A stretch of DNA of 64,000 bases from Jeotgalicoccus marinus DSM 19772 (GCF_000425825.1 NZ_AUEE01000009.1:1-64000); one strand, 5' to 3'. Counted from the stretch's first letter, positions 18,355 to 28,040 are shown. The notes: a model not told the origin generated them from the sequence alone. Program-made: numbers and translations.

Positions 18355-18978
18355 ATGAATTTCGTTAAACTAAACAAGCATGATATTGATGAAATGCTAG
18401 TCTTACAAGATTCTATCTATGAGTTTTTAGAGCAAAAAGAAGTGCTACAAAAGCTCTCTAGAAGTGAGTTTGAACAAGGTGTTGAACAAGGCTATACAGC
18501 TGGTGTCTTTGTTCATGATCAACTTGTTGCTTTAAGAACGATGTATATTCCGGACCTAGACGAAGATGAGCATTTAGCTGACGATGTTCAAGTGCCACGT
18601 GAGCGCTCAATTTATTCGGAAATTTCTCTTGTGCATCCAGATCATAGAGGGCAAGGATTACAAACTAAAATGGGTGAATTTTTAATCGATCAGGTCAAGG
18701 CGTCTGGTGATTTTGACTATATCTTTTCAACAGTCATGCCGTCAAACCTCGCGAGCCTAAAAGATAAATTTAGACTTGGTTTCAAAATTATGCGTACGAG
18801 ACTGAAATATAATGGGAAGAGAAGACACATTTTATATTTACCGCTTAATACAGAATTGACCAATCATGGGGAAGTCATCAAAGTTAAGTATGACAATTAT
18901 GATTGGATGATGAATGACGGACAAAATTATATCGGGTGGCAACTCGAAGGCGACTTTATTGATTATTATAATAAGTAA
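18355..18978 (+). CDS. GNAT-family N-acetyltransferase
   Basis: A 207-residue acetyl-CoA-dependent transferase. The core motif A reads SLVHPDHRGQGLQTKMGEFL (V-x-P-x-x-R-G-x-G), followed by FSTVMPSNLASLKDKFRLGFK, the typical beta5/alpha4 segment. The N-terminal 60 residues form the variable acceptor side. The acceptor is unknown. It is followed 15 nt later by an amidohydrolase gene, so the two plus the next amidohydrolase may form one transcript, perhaps pairing acetylation with deacylation of amino compounds (inference). Confidence 0.88.
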   Translation: MNFVKLNKHDIDEMLVLQDSIYEFLEQKEVLQKLSRSEFEQGVEQGYTAGVFVHDQLVALRTMYIPDLDEDEHLADDVQVPRERSIYSEISLVHPDHRGQGLQTKMGEFLIDQVKASGDFDYIFSTVMPSNLASLKDKFRLGFKIMRTRLKYNGKRRHILYLPLNTELTNHGEVIKVKYDNYDWMMNDGQNYIGWQLEGDFIDYYNK

Positions 18979-18993
18979 AGCAAAGGTGGAAAT

Positions 18994-20178
18994 ATGATGT
19001 TTACTATTGATGAACATACAATTCAAGATGCAATTGATTTTAGAAGAATCTTGCATCGCTATCCTGAACTGAGTACAGAAGAATTTGAGACTTCAAAAAG
19101 AATTCAAGAAAAATTAACTGAATATGGTATTCCCTTTAAAACAGGCTTTGCAGGGACAGGGATACTCGGCATCATAGAAGGTGAACAAAGCGGTAAAATA
19201 ATTGGTATAAGAGCAGATATAGACGCTTTACCGATGAAAGAAATTTCAGGAGTGGAATACGTTTCAGAAAATGAAGGCGTCATGCACTCATGTGGTCATG
19301 ATGCGCACACGTCGATGTTGCTCCATGCGGGTAAAGTACTAAACGATAATAAAAAAGATTTAAAAGGAACGATTTTATTAATCTTCCAACCTGCTGAGGA
19401 ACTATCACCGACAGGTGGATCGAAGGCTATGATGGAAGATGGCGTCTTTGATGAATATGAACCAGAAATGCTCTTTGCTCAGCATGTGTGGCCAGATCTT
19501 GAAGTAGGCAAATTTGGAGTGATGGCAGGGCCAATCATGGGCAATTCCGATAAATTTAAAATTATTATTAAAGGTTCTGGTGGCCATGCTTCAATGCCAC
19601 ATAGTACGGTAGACGCTTTGATTACCGGAAACCAAGTTGTCAATGCACTACAAACACTCGTAAGTAGAAATGCGAACCCGATGGAACCTGCCGTTTTAAC
19701 AGTCGGACGTTTTGAGGCAGGCACTAAACATAATGTCATCGCAGAAACTGCAGAACTTGAGGGTACGATTCGTACACAGTCAGATGGTACGAAAACATTG
19801 ATGAAGAAACGCTTCTTTGAAGTGGTTGAAAATGTTGTAACCTCAATGGGTGCTGAATGTGAAATTATTTTTGACGATGGCTACCCTGCAACAGTAAATG
19901 ACGATCACTGGGCGAGCGAACTTAGAAAATCTATAGTGAACCTTTACGGTGAAACGGCTGTCCCATCCTTGCAACCAAGTTTAGCGGGTGAAGACTTCGC
20001 AAGATTCCTGCAAAAATATCCAGGTGTGTATTACTGGTTAGGAACGTCAGTCGGTGAGGGTCAAAAACCACTCCATAACCCTGCATTTAGATTAAATGAA
20101 GATGCTTTTAAATACGGTATCACTGCGATGGTAAATATGGCTGTAGATACATTGAATAGCTTAGCAAAGGAAGAATAA
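18994..20178 (+). CDS. M20D-family amidohydrolase (N-acyl amino acid/peptide hydrolase)
   Basis: A 394-residue metallo-amidohydrolase. Metal-binding motifs are MHSCGHDAHTSMLL, FQPAEELSPTGG and AQHVWPDLEVG; a dimerisation domain (about 175-290) carries GSGGHASMPHS, and the terminal ligand His lies in KPLHNPAF. This is the layout of HipO/IAA-amino-acid and N-acetyl-diaminopimelate-type hydrolases. The substrate cannot be fixed. It begins 15 nt after the GNAT gene and ends 1 nt before another M20 gene. Confidence 0.93.
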   Translation: MMFTIDEHTIQDAIDFRRILHRYPELSTEEFETSKRIQEKLTEYGIPFKTGFAGTGILGIIEGEQSGKIIGIRADIDALPMKEISGVEYVSENEGVMHSCGHDAHTSMLLHAGKVLNDNKKDLKGTILLIFQPAEELSPTGGSKAMMEDGVFDEYEPEMLFAQHVWPDLEVGKFGVMAGPIMGNSDKFKIIIKGSGGHASMPHSTVDALITGNQVVNALQTLVSRNANPMEPAVLTVGRFEAGTKHNVIAETAELEGTIRTQSDGTKTLMKKRFFEVVENVVTSMGAECEIIFDDGYPATVNDDHWASELRKSIVNLYGETAVPSLQPSLAGEDFARFLQKYPGVYYWLGTSVGEGQKPLHNPAFRLNEDAFKYGITAMVNMAVDTLNSLAKEE

Positions 20179-20179
20179 T

Positions 20180-21454
20180 ATGTCGGATATCTTAGTTGAA
20201 ACAAGAAGAAAATTTCATCAGTTTCCTGAAGTGGGATTTACTGAATATATTACAACTTATGAAATTTATGAGCATTTAAAAGATACTGATTTTACCTTAC
20301 ATCTCGGTGACGATGTTTTACTAAAGAGCGCGCGAGTTGGTATGCCTTCAGAAGAAACGATGGCAGCATCTTATCAAAGAGCACTTGATTACGGTGTGCC
20401 AGAGTCATTTTTAAGTAAAATAAAGGATGGTATGACTGGTGTTATCGCGACTATAGATACAAATAAACCAGGTCCTCATTTTGCGGCACGTTTTGATATT
20501 GACGGTCTGCCGATTACAGAGGCAACAGATCAAGCACATATCCCTAATAGTGAAGGCTTTGGTTCACAGCATTTTGGTGAGATGCATGCTTGTGGTCATG
20601 ACGGTCACATCACGGTTGGACTTAATCTCGTGAAATATATTAATGCTAACATTGATAATTTAAAAGGACGTTTTACAATTATCTTCCAACCAGCCGAAGA
20701 AAGTGTTAAAGGTGCAAAGTCTGTTGTAGAAAAAGGGTGGTTGGATGATGTTGATTACTTCTTTTCCTTACATCTTGGTATTAGAAAAATGCCGGTGGGC
20801 ACTGTTTCCTTATCCACGACAGACTTCTTAGCGACGACTAAATTAGATGCACATTTCACAGGGAAATCAGCACATGCTGGTGTAGAACCAAATGAAGGAA
20901 ATAATTCACTTTTAGCTGCATCAAGTGCAGCCTTGAACTTAAATGCGATTGCTAGACATAGAGACGGTGCGACTAGAATAAATACAGGATCACTTACTGC
21001 GGGAAGTGGAAGAAATGTAATAGCAGACCAAGCAAAAATGGAAATTGAGACACGCGGTGAAACGACTGAGTTAAACGAATACATGTATGAAAAAACTGTA
21101 AAGGTTTTAGAATCATCAGCTAATATGTATGACAATGAAGTAGAAATAGAGATCGTCGGGCAAGCTGTAAGTTCAGTTTGTAGTAGTGAATTGGTTAAAA
21201 TGATTAGAGATACAGTTGAAAAAGTGGAAATAGTAAAAGACTTAAGAGATGACTTACCACTTGGTGCCTCAGAAGATGTTACTTTGATGTTAAATCGCGT
21301 CCATGATAAAGGTGGGCAAGCAACATACATGCTGTTCCCGTTTGATCTTAAATATGGACATCATCACCCGAGTTTCGATCTGGATGAGAGCGTCTTACCT
21401 ATCGCAGTAGAAGTATTCCAAAACATTACTCTGTCAATAATGAAAGCGGATTAA
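20180..21454 (+). CDS. AbgA-like M20 amidohydrolase (p-aminobenzoyl-glutamate hydrolase type)
   Basis: A 424-residue amidohydrolase. It matches the AbgA layout closely: N-terminal RRKFHQFPEVGFTE, the inserted segment ARVGMPSEETMAASYQRALD, metal motifs GEMHACGHDGHITVGL and FQPAEESVKGA, the dimerisation segment FTGKSAHAGVEPNEG, LTAGSGRNVIADQAKMEIET, and the end KYGHHHPSFDLDE. AbgA is one subunit of the enzyme that cleaves p-aminobenzoyl-glutamate, a folate breakdown product. The other M20 gene 1 nt upstream is shorter than a typical AbgB. An AbgT-family transporter lies about 40 kb away. Confidence 0.85.
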   Translation: MSDILVETRRKFHQFPEVGFTEYITTYEIYEHLKDTDFTLHLGDDVLLKSARVGMPSEETMAASYQRALDYGVPESFLSKIKDGMTGVIATIDTNKPGPHFAARFDIDGLPITEATDQAHIPNSEGFGSQHFGEMHACGHDGHITVGLNLVKYINANIDNLKGRFTIIFQPAEESVKGAKSVVEKGWLDDVDYFFSLHLGIRKMPVGTVSLSTTDFLATTKLDAHFTGKSAHAGVEPNEGNNSLLAASSAALNLNAIARHRDGATRINTGSLTAGSGRNVIADQAKMEIETRGETTELNEYMYEKTVKVLESSANMYDNEVEIEIVGQAVSSVCSSELVKMIRDTVEKVEIVKDLRDDLPLGASEDVTLMLNRVHDKGGQATYMLFPFDLKYGHHHPSFDLDESVLPIAVEVFQNITLSIMKAD

Positions 21455-21573
21455 AAATTTTATAGAATATGCAAAGGAATAGTTGGAGATTTTCCTAAAC
21501 AATGTTATCTTAAAAATGCGGAAAGAATTTAATAAGTTTTAAAGGATATTAAAAACAAAGGAGAATTTATTTT

Positions 21574-23115
21574 ATGATACCGTACAAACATGAACCATTT
21601 ACTGATTTCTCTAAAGAAGAGAACAGAAATTTATTAAATAAGGGGTTTGAAACAGTTAAGAAAGATTTTGGTTCTGACTATCCATTGATCATTAATGGTG
21701 AAAGAGTCTTAACTGAAAAAAAATTAGCATCTTATAATCCTGCACAAAAAGACGAGATCATTGGACAGATGTCTCAAGCAGGTGAAAAAGAAGCATTAGA
21801 TGCAATGGAAGTTGCTAAAGAAACATTTAAAGAGTGGAGAAAATCAACATTTGAATTCCGTTCAGATGTACTTTTTAAAGCAGCTAACATTATTCGTAAC
21901 AGAAAATTTGAATTCACAGCTTTACTTGTAAAAGAAGCAGGTAAACCGTGGAAAGAAGCTGATGCAGATACTGCAGAAGCGATCGATTTCTTAGAATATT
22001 ATGCAAGACAAAATATAGAACTTAAAAACGGTAAAGCAGTCGTTTCACGTCCTGGTGAGAAAAACCGTTTTGACTACATTCCATTAGGTGTAGGGCTAGT
22101 GATTTCCCCATGGAACTTCGCTCTAGCAATTATGGCAGGGACAACTTCTGCAGCCTTAGTAACTGGTAATACGGTCCTATTAAAACCATCTTCTAAAGCT
22201 TCAGTAATTTCTCATAAATTTGTTGAAGTACTAGAAGAAGCAGGTTTACCAAAAGGTGTAGTTAACTTTATTCCAGGTTCAAGTCGTGAAATTGGTGACT
22301 TACTTGTTGAACACAAAGATACAGCATTTGTATCCTTCACAGGTTCACGTGATGTCGGTGTAGATATCTATGAAAAAGCAGCAGTCGTTCAAGAAGGTCA
22401 AGTTAACCTTAAACGCGTGATTGCTGAAATGGGTGGTAAAGATACAATCGTAGTTGACAGCAGTGCAGACTTAGATTTAGCTGCAGAGTCAATTGTCACT
22501 TCAGCATTTGCATTCTCTGGTCAAAAATGTTCAGCATGTTCACGTGTTATTGCTTTAGAAGATATTCATGATGAGCTATTAGAAAAAGTTGTTGCTTTAA
22601 CTAAAGACTTAACAATTGGTAACCCAGAAGAAGATAACTTTATGGGGCCAGTGATCGATGAATCATCAGTTGAAAAAATTCAAAAATACTTGGAAATTGG
22701 TAAAGAAGAAGGAAAACTTGAAGTCGGTGGAACAATCGATAACGAGACAGGTCACTTTGTACACCCGACAGTATTTTCAGGACTTAAACATGATGATCGT
22801 ATCATGCAAGAAGAAATCTTCGGTCCAGTTGTTGGCTTTGCAAAAGCTTCAAACTTCACTGAAGCGATTGAGTTTGCAAATGATACTGACTATGGACTAA
22901 CAGGTGCAGTATTAACGAAAAATAGAGCACACCAAGAAGAAGCAAGACGTGACTTCATGGTAGGTAACCTATACTTCAACCGTGGTTGTACAGCAGCTAT
23001 CGTTGGTTATCATCCATTCGGTGGCTTCAAGATGTCAGGTACTGACTCTAAAGCAGGTGGACCAGATTACCTTACACTTCACATGCAAGGTAAAACAACT
23101 TCAGAAATGTTCTAA
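21574..23115 (+). CDS. rocA: 1-pyrroline-5-carboxylate dehydrogenase
   Basis: A 513-residue NAD-dependent aldehyde dehydrogenase that oxidises P5C (glutamate semialdehyde) to glutamate in proline and arginine catabolism. The catalytic Cys is in [11 protein letters not shown] and the general base Glu is in IAEMGGKD. The NAD pocket has SFTGSRDVG, and the conserved [19 protein letters not shown] near the end is typical of the RocA/PutC group. Length matches the family. It has its own ribosome-binding site (AAAGGAGAA) and terminator. Proline dehydrogenase is not in this window. Confidence 0.95.
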   Translation: MIPYKHEPFTDFSKEENRNLLNKGFETVKKDFGSDYPLIINGERVLTEKKLASYNPAQKDEIIGQMSQAGEKEALDAMEVAKETFKEWRKSTFEFRSDVLFKAANIIRNRKFEFTALLVKEAGKPWKEADADTAEAIDFLEYYARQNIELKNGKAVVSRPGEKNRFDYIPLGVGLVISPWNFALAIMAGTTSAALVTGNTVLLKPSSKASVISHKFVEVLEEAGLPKGVVNFIPGSSREIGDLLVEHKDTAFVSFTGSRDVGVDIYEKAAVVQEGQVNLKRVIAEMGGKDTIVVDSSADLDLAAESIVTSAFAFSGQKCSACSRVIALEDIHDELLEKVVALTKDLTIGNPEEDNFMGPVIDESSVEKIQKYLEIGKEEGKLEVGGTIDNETGHFVHPTVFSGLKHDDRIMQEEIFGPVVGFAKASNFTEAIEFANDTDYGLTGAVLTKNRAHQEEARRDFMVGNLYFNRGCTAAIVGYHPFGGFKMSGTDSKAGGPDYLTLHMQGKTTSEMF

Positions 23116-23130
23116 GTTAGAATCAATTTA

Positions 23131-23162
23131 CACACACGACAATGTCGTGTGTGTTTTTTTTT
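23131..23162 (+). terminator. Terminator of rocA
   Basis: Perfect stem CACACACGAC/GTCGTGTGTG with a 3-nt loop and a run of at least eight T. Confidence 0.92.
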
Positions 23163-23434
23163 GTAGAAAAATTTAATTTATACTTAATGTTTTTATTATC
23201 TTTAATAAGTATTACTAAAGCTAATATGACAAGTTTTCATAGTGTTTACAATAATTATCTCGAATTTTCTACCAAAAATTCTGAAAAATTCAAGGCTTTA
23301 ATTTCATTAATAAATATTTTAAGGTGGAAAAGCGGATTTAGATATAGATTATTTATTATTTTTGTAAGCGATTTATATGATTTTGTAAGCGTTTTTTATA
23401 TTGAGCCTTACATAGATAAAAGAGGGGGATCTTT
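23163..23434 (+). other. AT-rich gene-free stretch upstream of the citrate-type transporter
   Basis: The gap 23116-23434 holds the rocA terminator, then about 190 bp of very AT-rich sequence in which I see no gene, then two cre-like boxes and the ribosome-binding site AGAGGGGGAT. The short open frames here are chance AT-rich frames. Confidence 0.6.
23362..23397. promoter_or_regulatory. Two cre-like sites spaced 21 bp apart
   Basis: TTGTAAGCGATTTAT (23362-23376) and TTGTAAGCGTTTTTT (23383-23397) each match WTGNAANCGNWNNCW except at the C near the end. The identical TTGTAAGCG cores are exactly 21 bp apart, two helical turns, so two CcpA dimers could bind the same face. They lie directly before the citrate-type transporter gene, a class often under carbon catabolite repression. 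Confidence 0.55.
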
Positions 23435-24739
23435 ATGCTTACGATAGTTGGGTTAATTGTAATACTATCGATAGTTGTTTTATTAATTACACAAAAGCTG
23501 AATCCAATTGTTGCGTTGGTGACAGTACCGTTTATAGGGGCACTTGTAGCAGGGTTTAGTTTAGAAGAAATTACAACGTTTTTTAACGACGGAATTGCTT
23601 CAGTTATTTCAGTTGTTATAATGTTTATTTTTGCTATATTGTTCTTTGGAATTATGCAAGATACTGGGATGTTTAATCCTTTAATCCAACGGATGGTTAA
23701 ACTTTCTAGAGGAAATGTCATACTAATTGCAATGGCAACTGCTATCATAGGTGCCATTGCTCACTTGGATGGGTCTGGTGCGTCGACATTTCTAATTACT
23801 ATACCAGCTTTACTTCCGCTATATAAGCGACTTAATATGAGTCCGTATTTGTTGGTCATGTTAATTGGTATCAGTGCCAGTATCATGAATATGGTGCCTT
23901 GGGCAGGACCTTTAGGTCGTACTGCGGCAATAACAGGTTCTGATCCATCAGAGTTGTGGCAACCTTTAATTCCCTTACAAATTTCACTGATTGTTCTCTT
24001 AGTTTTAATGGCAGCATTTATCGGAAACTTAGAGAAGAAACGACTTGAGAAAAATGGACTATTGATTCAGGGAATCAACATGGATGAATTTAATGTAGAG
24101 AAATCAGACGAGAAGACAGCATTAGTACGACCTGAGCTTTTATGGTTTAATATATTATTAACGCTTTTAGTCGTTGGATTTTTAATGTCAGGATTACTGC
24201 CTGCAGGTTTAATTTTTATGATTGCTGTAAGTATCGCATTAGTAGTGAACTATACTAATGTTGACATACAGATGGAGCGTATTAGAGCACATGCACCGAG
24301 TGCCCTGCTAATGGCTGCGATTATTCTAGCAGCAGGGTCATTTTTAGGTATATTAGAGAACTCGGGAATGTTGAACTCACTTGCTGAAGATATTATCGTT
24401 ATTTTACCTGGTGCGCTCATTCCATATTTACATTATGTTGTTGGTTTCTTCGGTGCACCGTTGGAACTAGTCCTGAATACCGACGCCTACTACTTTGCAC
24501 TCTTACCAGTAGTCGAGGAGATAGTCGTTGCAGAAGGTGTAGATAATATTGTCGCAGCCTATTCAATGATGATAGGTAATATCATCGGTACTTTCATCAG
24601 TCCATTCTCTCCAGCTCTATGGCTAGCGGTTGGTCTTGCAGGTATAGAAATGGGTCGATATATCCGTTATGCTTTTTGGTGGGTATGGGCATTCAGTATA
24701 CTTGCAATGGCTGTGGCCTTTATACTCGGTATTATTTAG
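23435..24739 (+). CDS. CitMHS-family transporter (citrate-metal type)
   Basis: A 434-residue carrier with about 11-12 helices. Signature parts of the family are visible: AHLDGSGASTFLITIPALLPLY, SIMNMVPWAGPLGRTAAI, and the C-terminal EIVVAEGVDNIVAAYSMMIG...ISPFSPALWLAVGLA. CitM and CitH of Bacillus take up citrate complexed with Mg2+ or Ca2+ in exchange for protons. Some members carry other organic acids, so citrate is likely but not certain. It stands alone with two upstream cre-like sites. Confidence 0.9.
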   Translation: MLTIVGLIVILSIVVLLITQKLNPIVALVTVPFIGALVAGFSLEEITTFFNDGIASVISVVIMFIFAILFFGIMQDTGMFNPLIQRMVKLSRGNVILIAMATAIIGAIAHLDGSGASTFLITIPALLPLYKRLNMSPYLLVMLIGISASIMNMVPWAGPLGRTAAITGSDPSELWQPLIPLQISLIVLLVLMAAFIGNLEKKRLEKNGLLIQGINMDEFNVEKSDEKTALVRPELLWFNILLTLLVVGFLMSGLLPAGLIFMIAVSIALVVNYTNVDIQMERIRAHAPSALLMAAIILAAGSFLGILENSGMLNSLAEDIIVILPGALIPYLHYVVGFFGAPLELVLNTDAYYFALLPVVEEIVVAEGVDNIVAAYSMMIGNIIGTFISPFSPALWLAVGLAGIEMGRYIRYAFWWVWAFSILAMAVAFILGII

Positions 24740-24749
24740 TAATAAACAC

Positions 24750-24778
24750 TTGGCATAATTGCTAGTGTGTGGTATATT
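24750..24778 (+). promoter_or_regulatory. Promoter of the cold-shock gene
   Basis: TTGGCA (24750-24755), a 17-nt spacer and TATATT (24773-24778). The predicted start near 24785 gives an untranslated leader of about 110 nt. Confidence 0.7.
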
Positions 24779-24784
24779 AAGAAT

Positions 24785-24894
24785 GTAGTTTTTAAGATAA
24801 GTTTAAATAGTTTCTATTTCATAGTTGAAAAAACTCTTTTAAATGTTCAAAACTGCAAAAATAACACGTGCATAAGCACAAGGAGGTTTTTTCA
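24785..24894 (+). promoter_or_regulatory. Long 5' leader of the cold-shock gene
   Basis: About 110 nt lie between the predicted start and the ATG, ending in CACAAGGAGG. Long leaders that refold with temperature and stabilise the mRNA are typical of cspA-family genes. I see no single dominant hairpin, and the length and position are the main evidence. Confidence 0.5.
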
Positions 24895-25095
24895 ATGAAT
24901 GAAGGAACTGTAAAATGGTTTAACGCTGAAAAAGGTTTTGGTTTCATCGAACAAGAAGCTGGAGACGACGTATTCGTACACTTCTCTGCTATCCAAGCTG
25001 ATGGTTACAAAACTTTAGAAGAAGGTCAAAAAGTTACTTTTGAAATCGAAGAAGGTCAACGTGGACCACAAGCTGTCAACGTTACTGGAGCTTAA
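24895..25095 (+). CDS. CspA-family cold-shock protein
   Basis: A 66-residue single-strand nucleic-acid-binding OB-fold protein. RNP1 is KGFGFIEQE and RNP2 is DVFVHFSAI, with the usual aromatic surface (W, F, F, F, H, F). The start is the ATG at 24895, placed 9 nt after AGGAGG; an in-frame extension starting at 24868 has no ribosome-binding site and would lengthen the protein beyond the family's usual 65-70 residues. It probably acts as an RNA chaperone. It has its own promoter, leader and terminator. Confidence 0.97.
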   Translation: MNEGTVKWFNAEKGFGFIEQEAGDDVFVHFSAIQADGYKTLEEGQKVTFEIEEGQRGPQAVNVTGA

Positions 25096-25113
25096 TTATA
25101 AATAGTACATTTT

Positions 25114-25142
25114 GAGAGACACCGAAAGGTGTCTCTTTTTTT
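25114..25142 (+). terminator. Terminator of the cold-shock gene
   Basis: Stem GAGAGACACC/GGTGTCTCT with a GAAA tetraloop and a run of about seven T. Confidence 0.92.
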
Positions 25143-25223
25143 ATGTTTGAGTCATTACTTTAGATTATTCTGAACTTTAGTATAATAAATGATACCTATT
25201 TTGTTTTAATGGAGGTACTAGGG

Positions 25224-28040
25224 ATGGGAAAAGATATATTAGTCGGTAATGGCAGAAGAGAAGTTCCTTTTCAAGATGTATTTAAAACAATAAAAAACAA
25301 TGACAGAATCATCATGTCTCAGGTTGAACCATATCATACTTTAATCGACGGAATGAACATACCGAAAGATTGTTATACAGCAATAGAAGGCCGTGAAAAT
25401 GAAAGTGTCGTGATCAGTGCAGGTTTTACTGTGCAAGGGGAATTACATTTAAAAAATTTAACGATTGATTTTGGTCTTACTGATGAACGATCTGGTGAGA
25501 GAATCTATGTTGATGGTGGGAAGCTTACCTTAGAAAATGTCAAGATAATTGGAAGTAAAAGAATGGCGAGTCCAGTCTTTATCAATGGTGGTGGCGAGCT
25601 AAAAATGAAGCGTTCTGTAGTGGATAACATTGTTGAAAGAAGTTACGCTTTAGAACTCCGTGAGGATTGTAATGGTGATATTTATAAGTCAGAACTAAAT
25701 GGGATTGTGGTTAATAGCTCATCACTCTTAATTGATGATTGTAAAATTACTGGCGGCGTATATGTTAAGGAAAGTTCGAGATTTATAGCAAATAAATCAA
25801 CTTTAAATTTCTATGATTCGGTCGATCCTAGAAATATATATATCACTGACAGTCAAACTGATTTAAATTTATGTACGGTAATCGGTGATATCAATGATAA
25901 TCCGATTAGGGGGTTTAATGCCAACCTTACTTTAACAAAGTCAGATGTTACAGATGTTAGGGCTAAGGGTTTTGGTGTTGAACTAAATGATAGTAAAGCA
26001 ACCTTCGATGGCAATAAGGTTCGAGGCGTGTTTCTTAAAAATTCACAGCTCACTGAGAAGAGTTGGATGACTGTCTATGGATTTTTTGAACTCTATGCTA
26101 AGAGTCACTTTAAGGTGGAGAATTTAGCTGTGATGATTGTACCCCCTGTATATTCCATGCAGATTCATGAAAACTCAACGGTTGAAATTAAGAATTTGTC
26201 ATCTCCCTATAACCCGATAATGAGAGTCGTTGACTCAGAGTTGACCATCGATAATATTCAGAGTGATTATTATCCAATCGCTGTCGATGTGTCTGGTAGT
26301 TATAAAGTAAACACTGAGGATAAAAAGACGAAGATTCAAGAATTAATGACAGATGTCGACAATAACAAAGTTGAAAATCAACAAAGTAACGAGCAACCGA
26401 CTGTCAAGAAGGGGAAAGCATTAGAACAGCTTAATAATTTAATCGGTCTTGGCGAAGTAAAAGATGCTGTTAAGAAATTTATAAACTTGGCTAAAATTAA
26501 CAAGGCAAAAGAGGAGAAAGGCTTACCCGTTCGTCAGTCGTCTCTTCATTCTGTCTACCTTGGAAACCCAGGAACAGGTAAAACAACAGTCGCAAGATTA
26601 GTCGGTCAAGCTTTATATGAAGAAGGTGCTTTATCGAACAATAAATTCGTTGAAGTATCTAGACAAGATCTAGTATCCGGTTATCTTGGAAAAACTACAG
26701 AAATTACTTTAGAAAAATTAAAAAGTGCCCACGGTGGAGTATTTTTCCTAGATGAAGCATACACCTTAAACAGTGAAGGCGGAACGACGAATTATGGTCA
26801 GGAAGCACTCGATACTATACTTAAATATATGGAAGATAATCGGGATGACATTATGATCATTTTTGCAGGCTATACAAAAGAGATGTATGACTTCTTTAAT
26901 ATGAACCCAGGTTTGAAATCTAGAATTCCACATTATTTTAAATTTGAAGATTATAGCACTGAAGAACTCGGGAAAATTGGCATTAAAGAGTTAGAAAATG
27001 AACATTATGAATTTGATCATCAAAAATATGCAAAAGAATTAAAGAAAGCTTACAGTCGCTCGACTGATGGTAGTAATGCTAGATTTGTTCGGAATTTTAA
27101 TGAAAAACTTATACTAGAACAATCGAATCGGGTGGCTGAATCCGGAACCATTGAGTCAGATGACTTCTTAAAAATTACAGATGAAGATTGGACAAATCTT
27201 TTAGGTAATGAAAGTGAAGCGGTCAATAGTTTAAAAGCCTTACTTGATGAGCTCAATAGCATGACCGGATTAGATAATGTGAAAACTTTTATTAACCAAT
27301 TGATTAAAGAAGCTCAGGCAAATAAAATGTTTGAAGAAAGAGGGATAGATGTCGGTAAGTCTTCCTATCACATGAGCTTTACCGGTCCCCCTGGAACAGG
27401 AAAAACGACCATTGCAAGATTGATTGCAAAATTCTTTAAAGCCCTAGACATTTTACCTGACGATAAAGTAATTGAAGTCGATCGTAGTGATCTTGTTGGA
27501 TCATATATTGGTCATACAGAGAAAAACACAAGTAATGCAATTGATAGAGCAATGGGTGGGGTACTGTTTATTGATGAAGCCTACCAACTGTCCATAGAAA
27601 ATAGCGATAATGACTTTGGTAAACAAGCAATTGAAACACTCATCACAGCTATGGAAAATAATCGAGAGAAATTTATTGTCATCTTTGCAGGTTACACCGC
27701 TGATATGGAACGGTTTATGTCATCAAATGAAGGTTTAAGATCAAGAGTCCCGTATACTTTAGAGTTCCCACAATTTAGTGCTGAGGAAGTTGCAGAAATT
27801 GTCGTTAATAATTTAAAGAATCAGTGGCGATTCAATGAAGATTTCTTAAGAATGGCAGTCATCAATAAATATGAGAGTTTAAAAGATCAAGAAAAGACGA
27901 GTGGACGTTACGCCCGTAACTTTACTCAAAAGCTTCTAATGATGCACAAAAATTATATAGTTAACGAGAATGTAGAACCAGATAATTTTGACTTTATTAT
28001 AGATTCAACAATTTTATCAATTGTCAAAGAAGAAAGCTAA
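25224..28040 (+). CDS. Beta-helix/double AAA+ ATPase (CbxX/SpoVK/EccA-like)
   Basis: A 938-residue protein. Residues about 1-370 are a repetitive, beta-rich region of short Ile/Val/Asn/Asp strands (many L-x-I-x-N/D-x-x-I-x-G units), like a right-handed parallel beta-helix. A hydrophilic linker (about 375-395) leads into two AAA+ modules of the CbxX/CfqX type. The first has Walker A GNPGTGKTTVA, Walker B GGVFFLDEAY and a NARFVRN sensor region. The second has GPPGTGKTTIA, GGVLFIDEAYQL and GRYARNF. The start ATG 25224 is chosen because GGAGGT lies 7 nt upstream; an ATG at 25209 overlaps that site. No ESX secretion genes are nearby. The substrate is unknown. Confidence 0.9.
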   Translation: MGKDILVGNGRREVPFQDVFKTIKNNDRIIMSQVEPYHTLIDGMNIPKDCYTAIEGRENESVVISAGFTVQGELHLKNLTIDFGLTDERSGERIYVDGGKLTLENVKIIGSKRMASPVFINGGGELKMKRSVVDNIVERSYALELREDCNGDIYKSELNGIVVNSSSLLIDDCKITGGVYVKESSRFIANKSTLNFYDSVDPRNIYITDSQTDLNLCTVIGDINDNPIRGFNANLTLTKSDVTDVRAKGFGVELNDSKATFDGNKVRGVFLKNSQLTEKSWMTVYGFFELYAKSHFKVENLAVMIVPPVYSMQIHENSTVEIKNLSSPYNPIMRVVDSELTIDNIQSDYYPIAVDVSGSYKVNTEDKKTKIQELMTDVDNNKVENQQSNEQPTVKKGKALEQLNNLIGLGEVKDAVKKFINLAKINKAKEEKGLPVRQSSLHSVYLGNPGTGKTTVARLVGQALYEEGALSNNKFVEVSRQDLVSGYLGKTTEITLEKLKSAHGGVFFLDEAYTLNSEGGTTNYGQEALDTILKYMEDNRDDIMIIFAGYTKEMYDFFNMNPGLKSRIPHYFKFEDYSTEELGKIGIKELENEHYEFDHQKYAKELKKAYSRSTDGSNARFVRNFNEKLILEQSNRVAESGTIESDDFLKITDEDWTNLLGNESEAVNSLKALLDELNSMTGLDNVKTFINQLIKEAQANKMFEERGIDVGKSSYHMSFTGPPGTGKTTIARLIAKFFKALDILPDDKVIEVDRSDLVGSYIGHTEKNTSNAIDRAMGGVLFIDEAYQLSIENSDNDFGKQAIETLITAMENNREKFIVIFAGYTADMERFMSSNEGLRSRVPYTLEFPQFSAEEVAEIVVNNLKNQWRFNEDFLRMAVINKYESLKDQEKTSGRYARNFTQKLLMMHKNYIVNENVEPDNFDFIIDSTILSIVKEES

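Noticed and set aside
20755-21330. Long open frame (191 codons) antisense to the AbgA-like gene
   Set aside because: It lies entirely opposite a well-conserved coding sequence, has Ser/Thr-rich shadow composition and no ribosome-binding site.
23142-23447. Open frame of about 100 codons between rocA and the citrate-type transporter
   Set aside because: It begins inside the rocA terminator, has no ribosome-binding site, overlaps the cre-like boxes and has random AT-rich composition.
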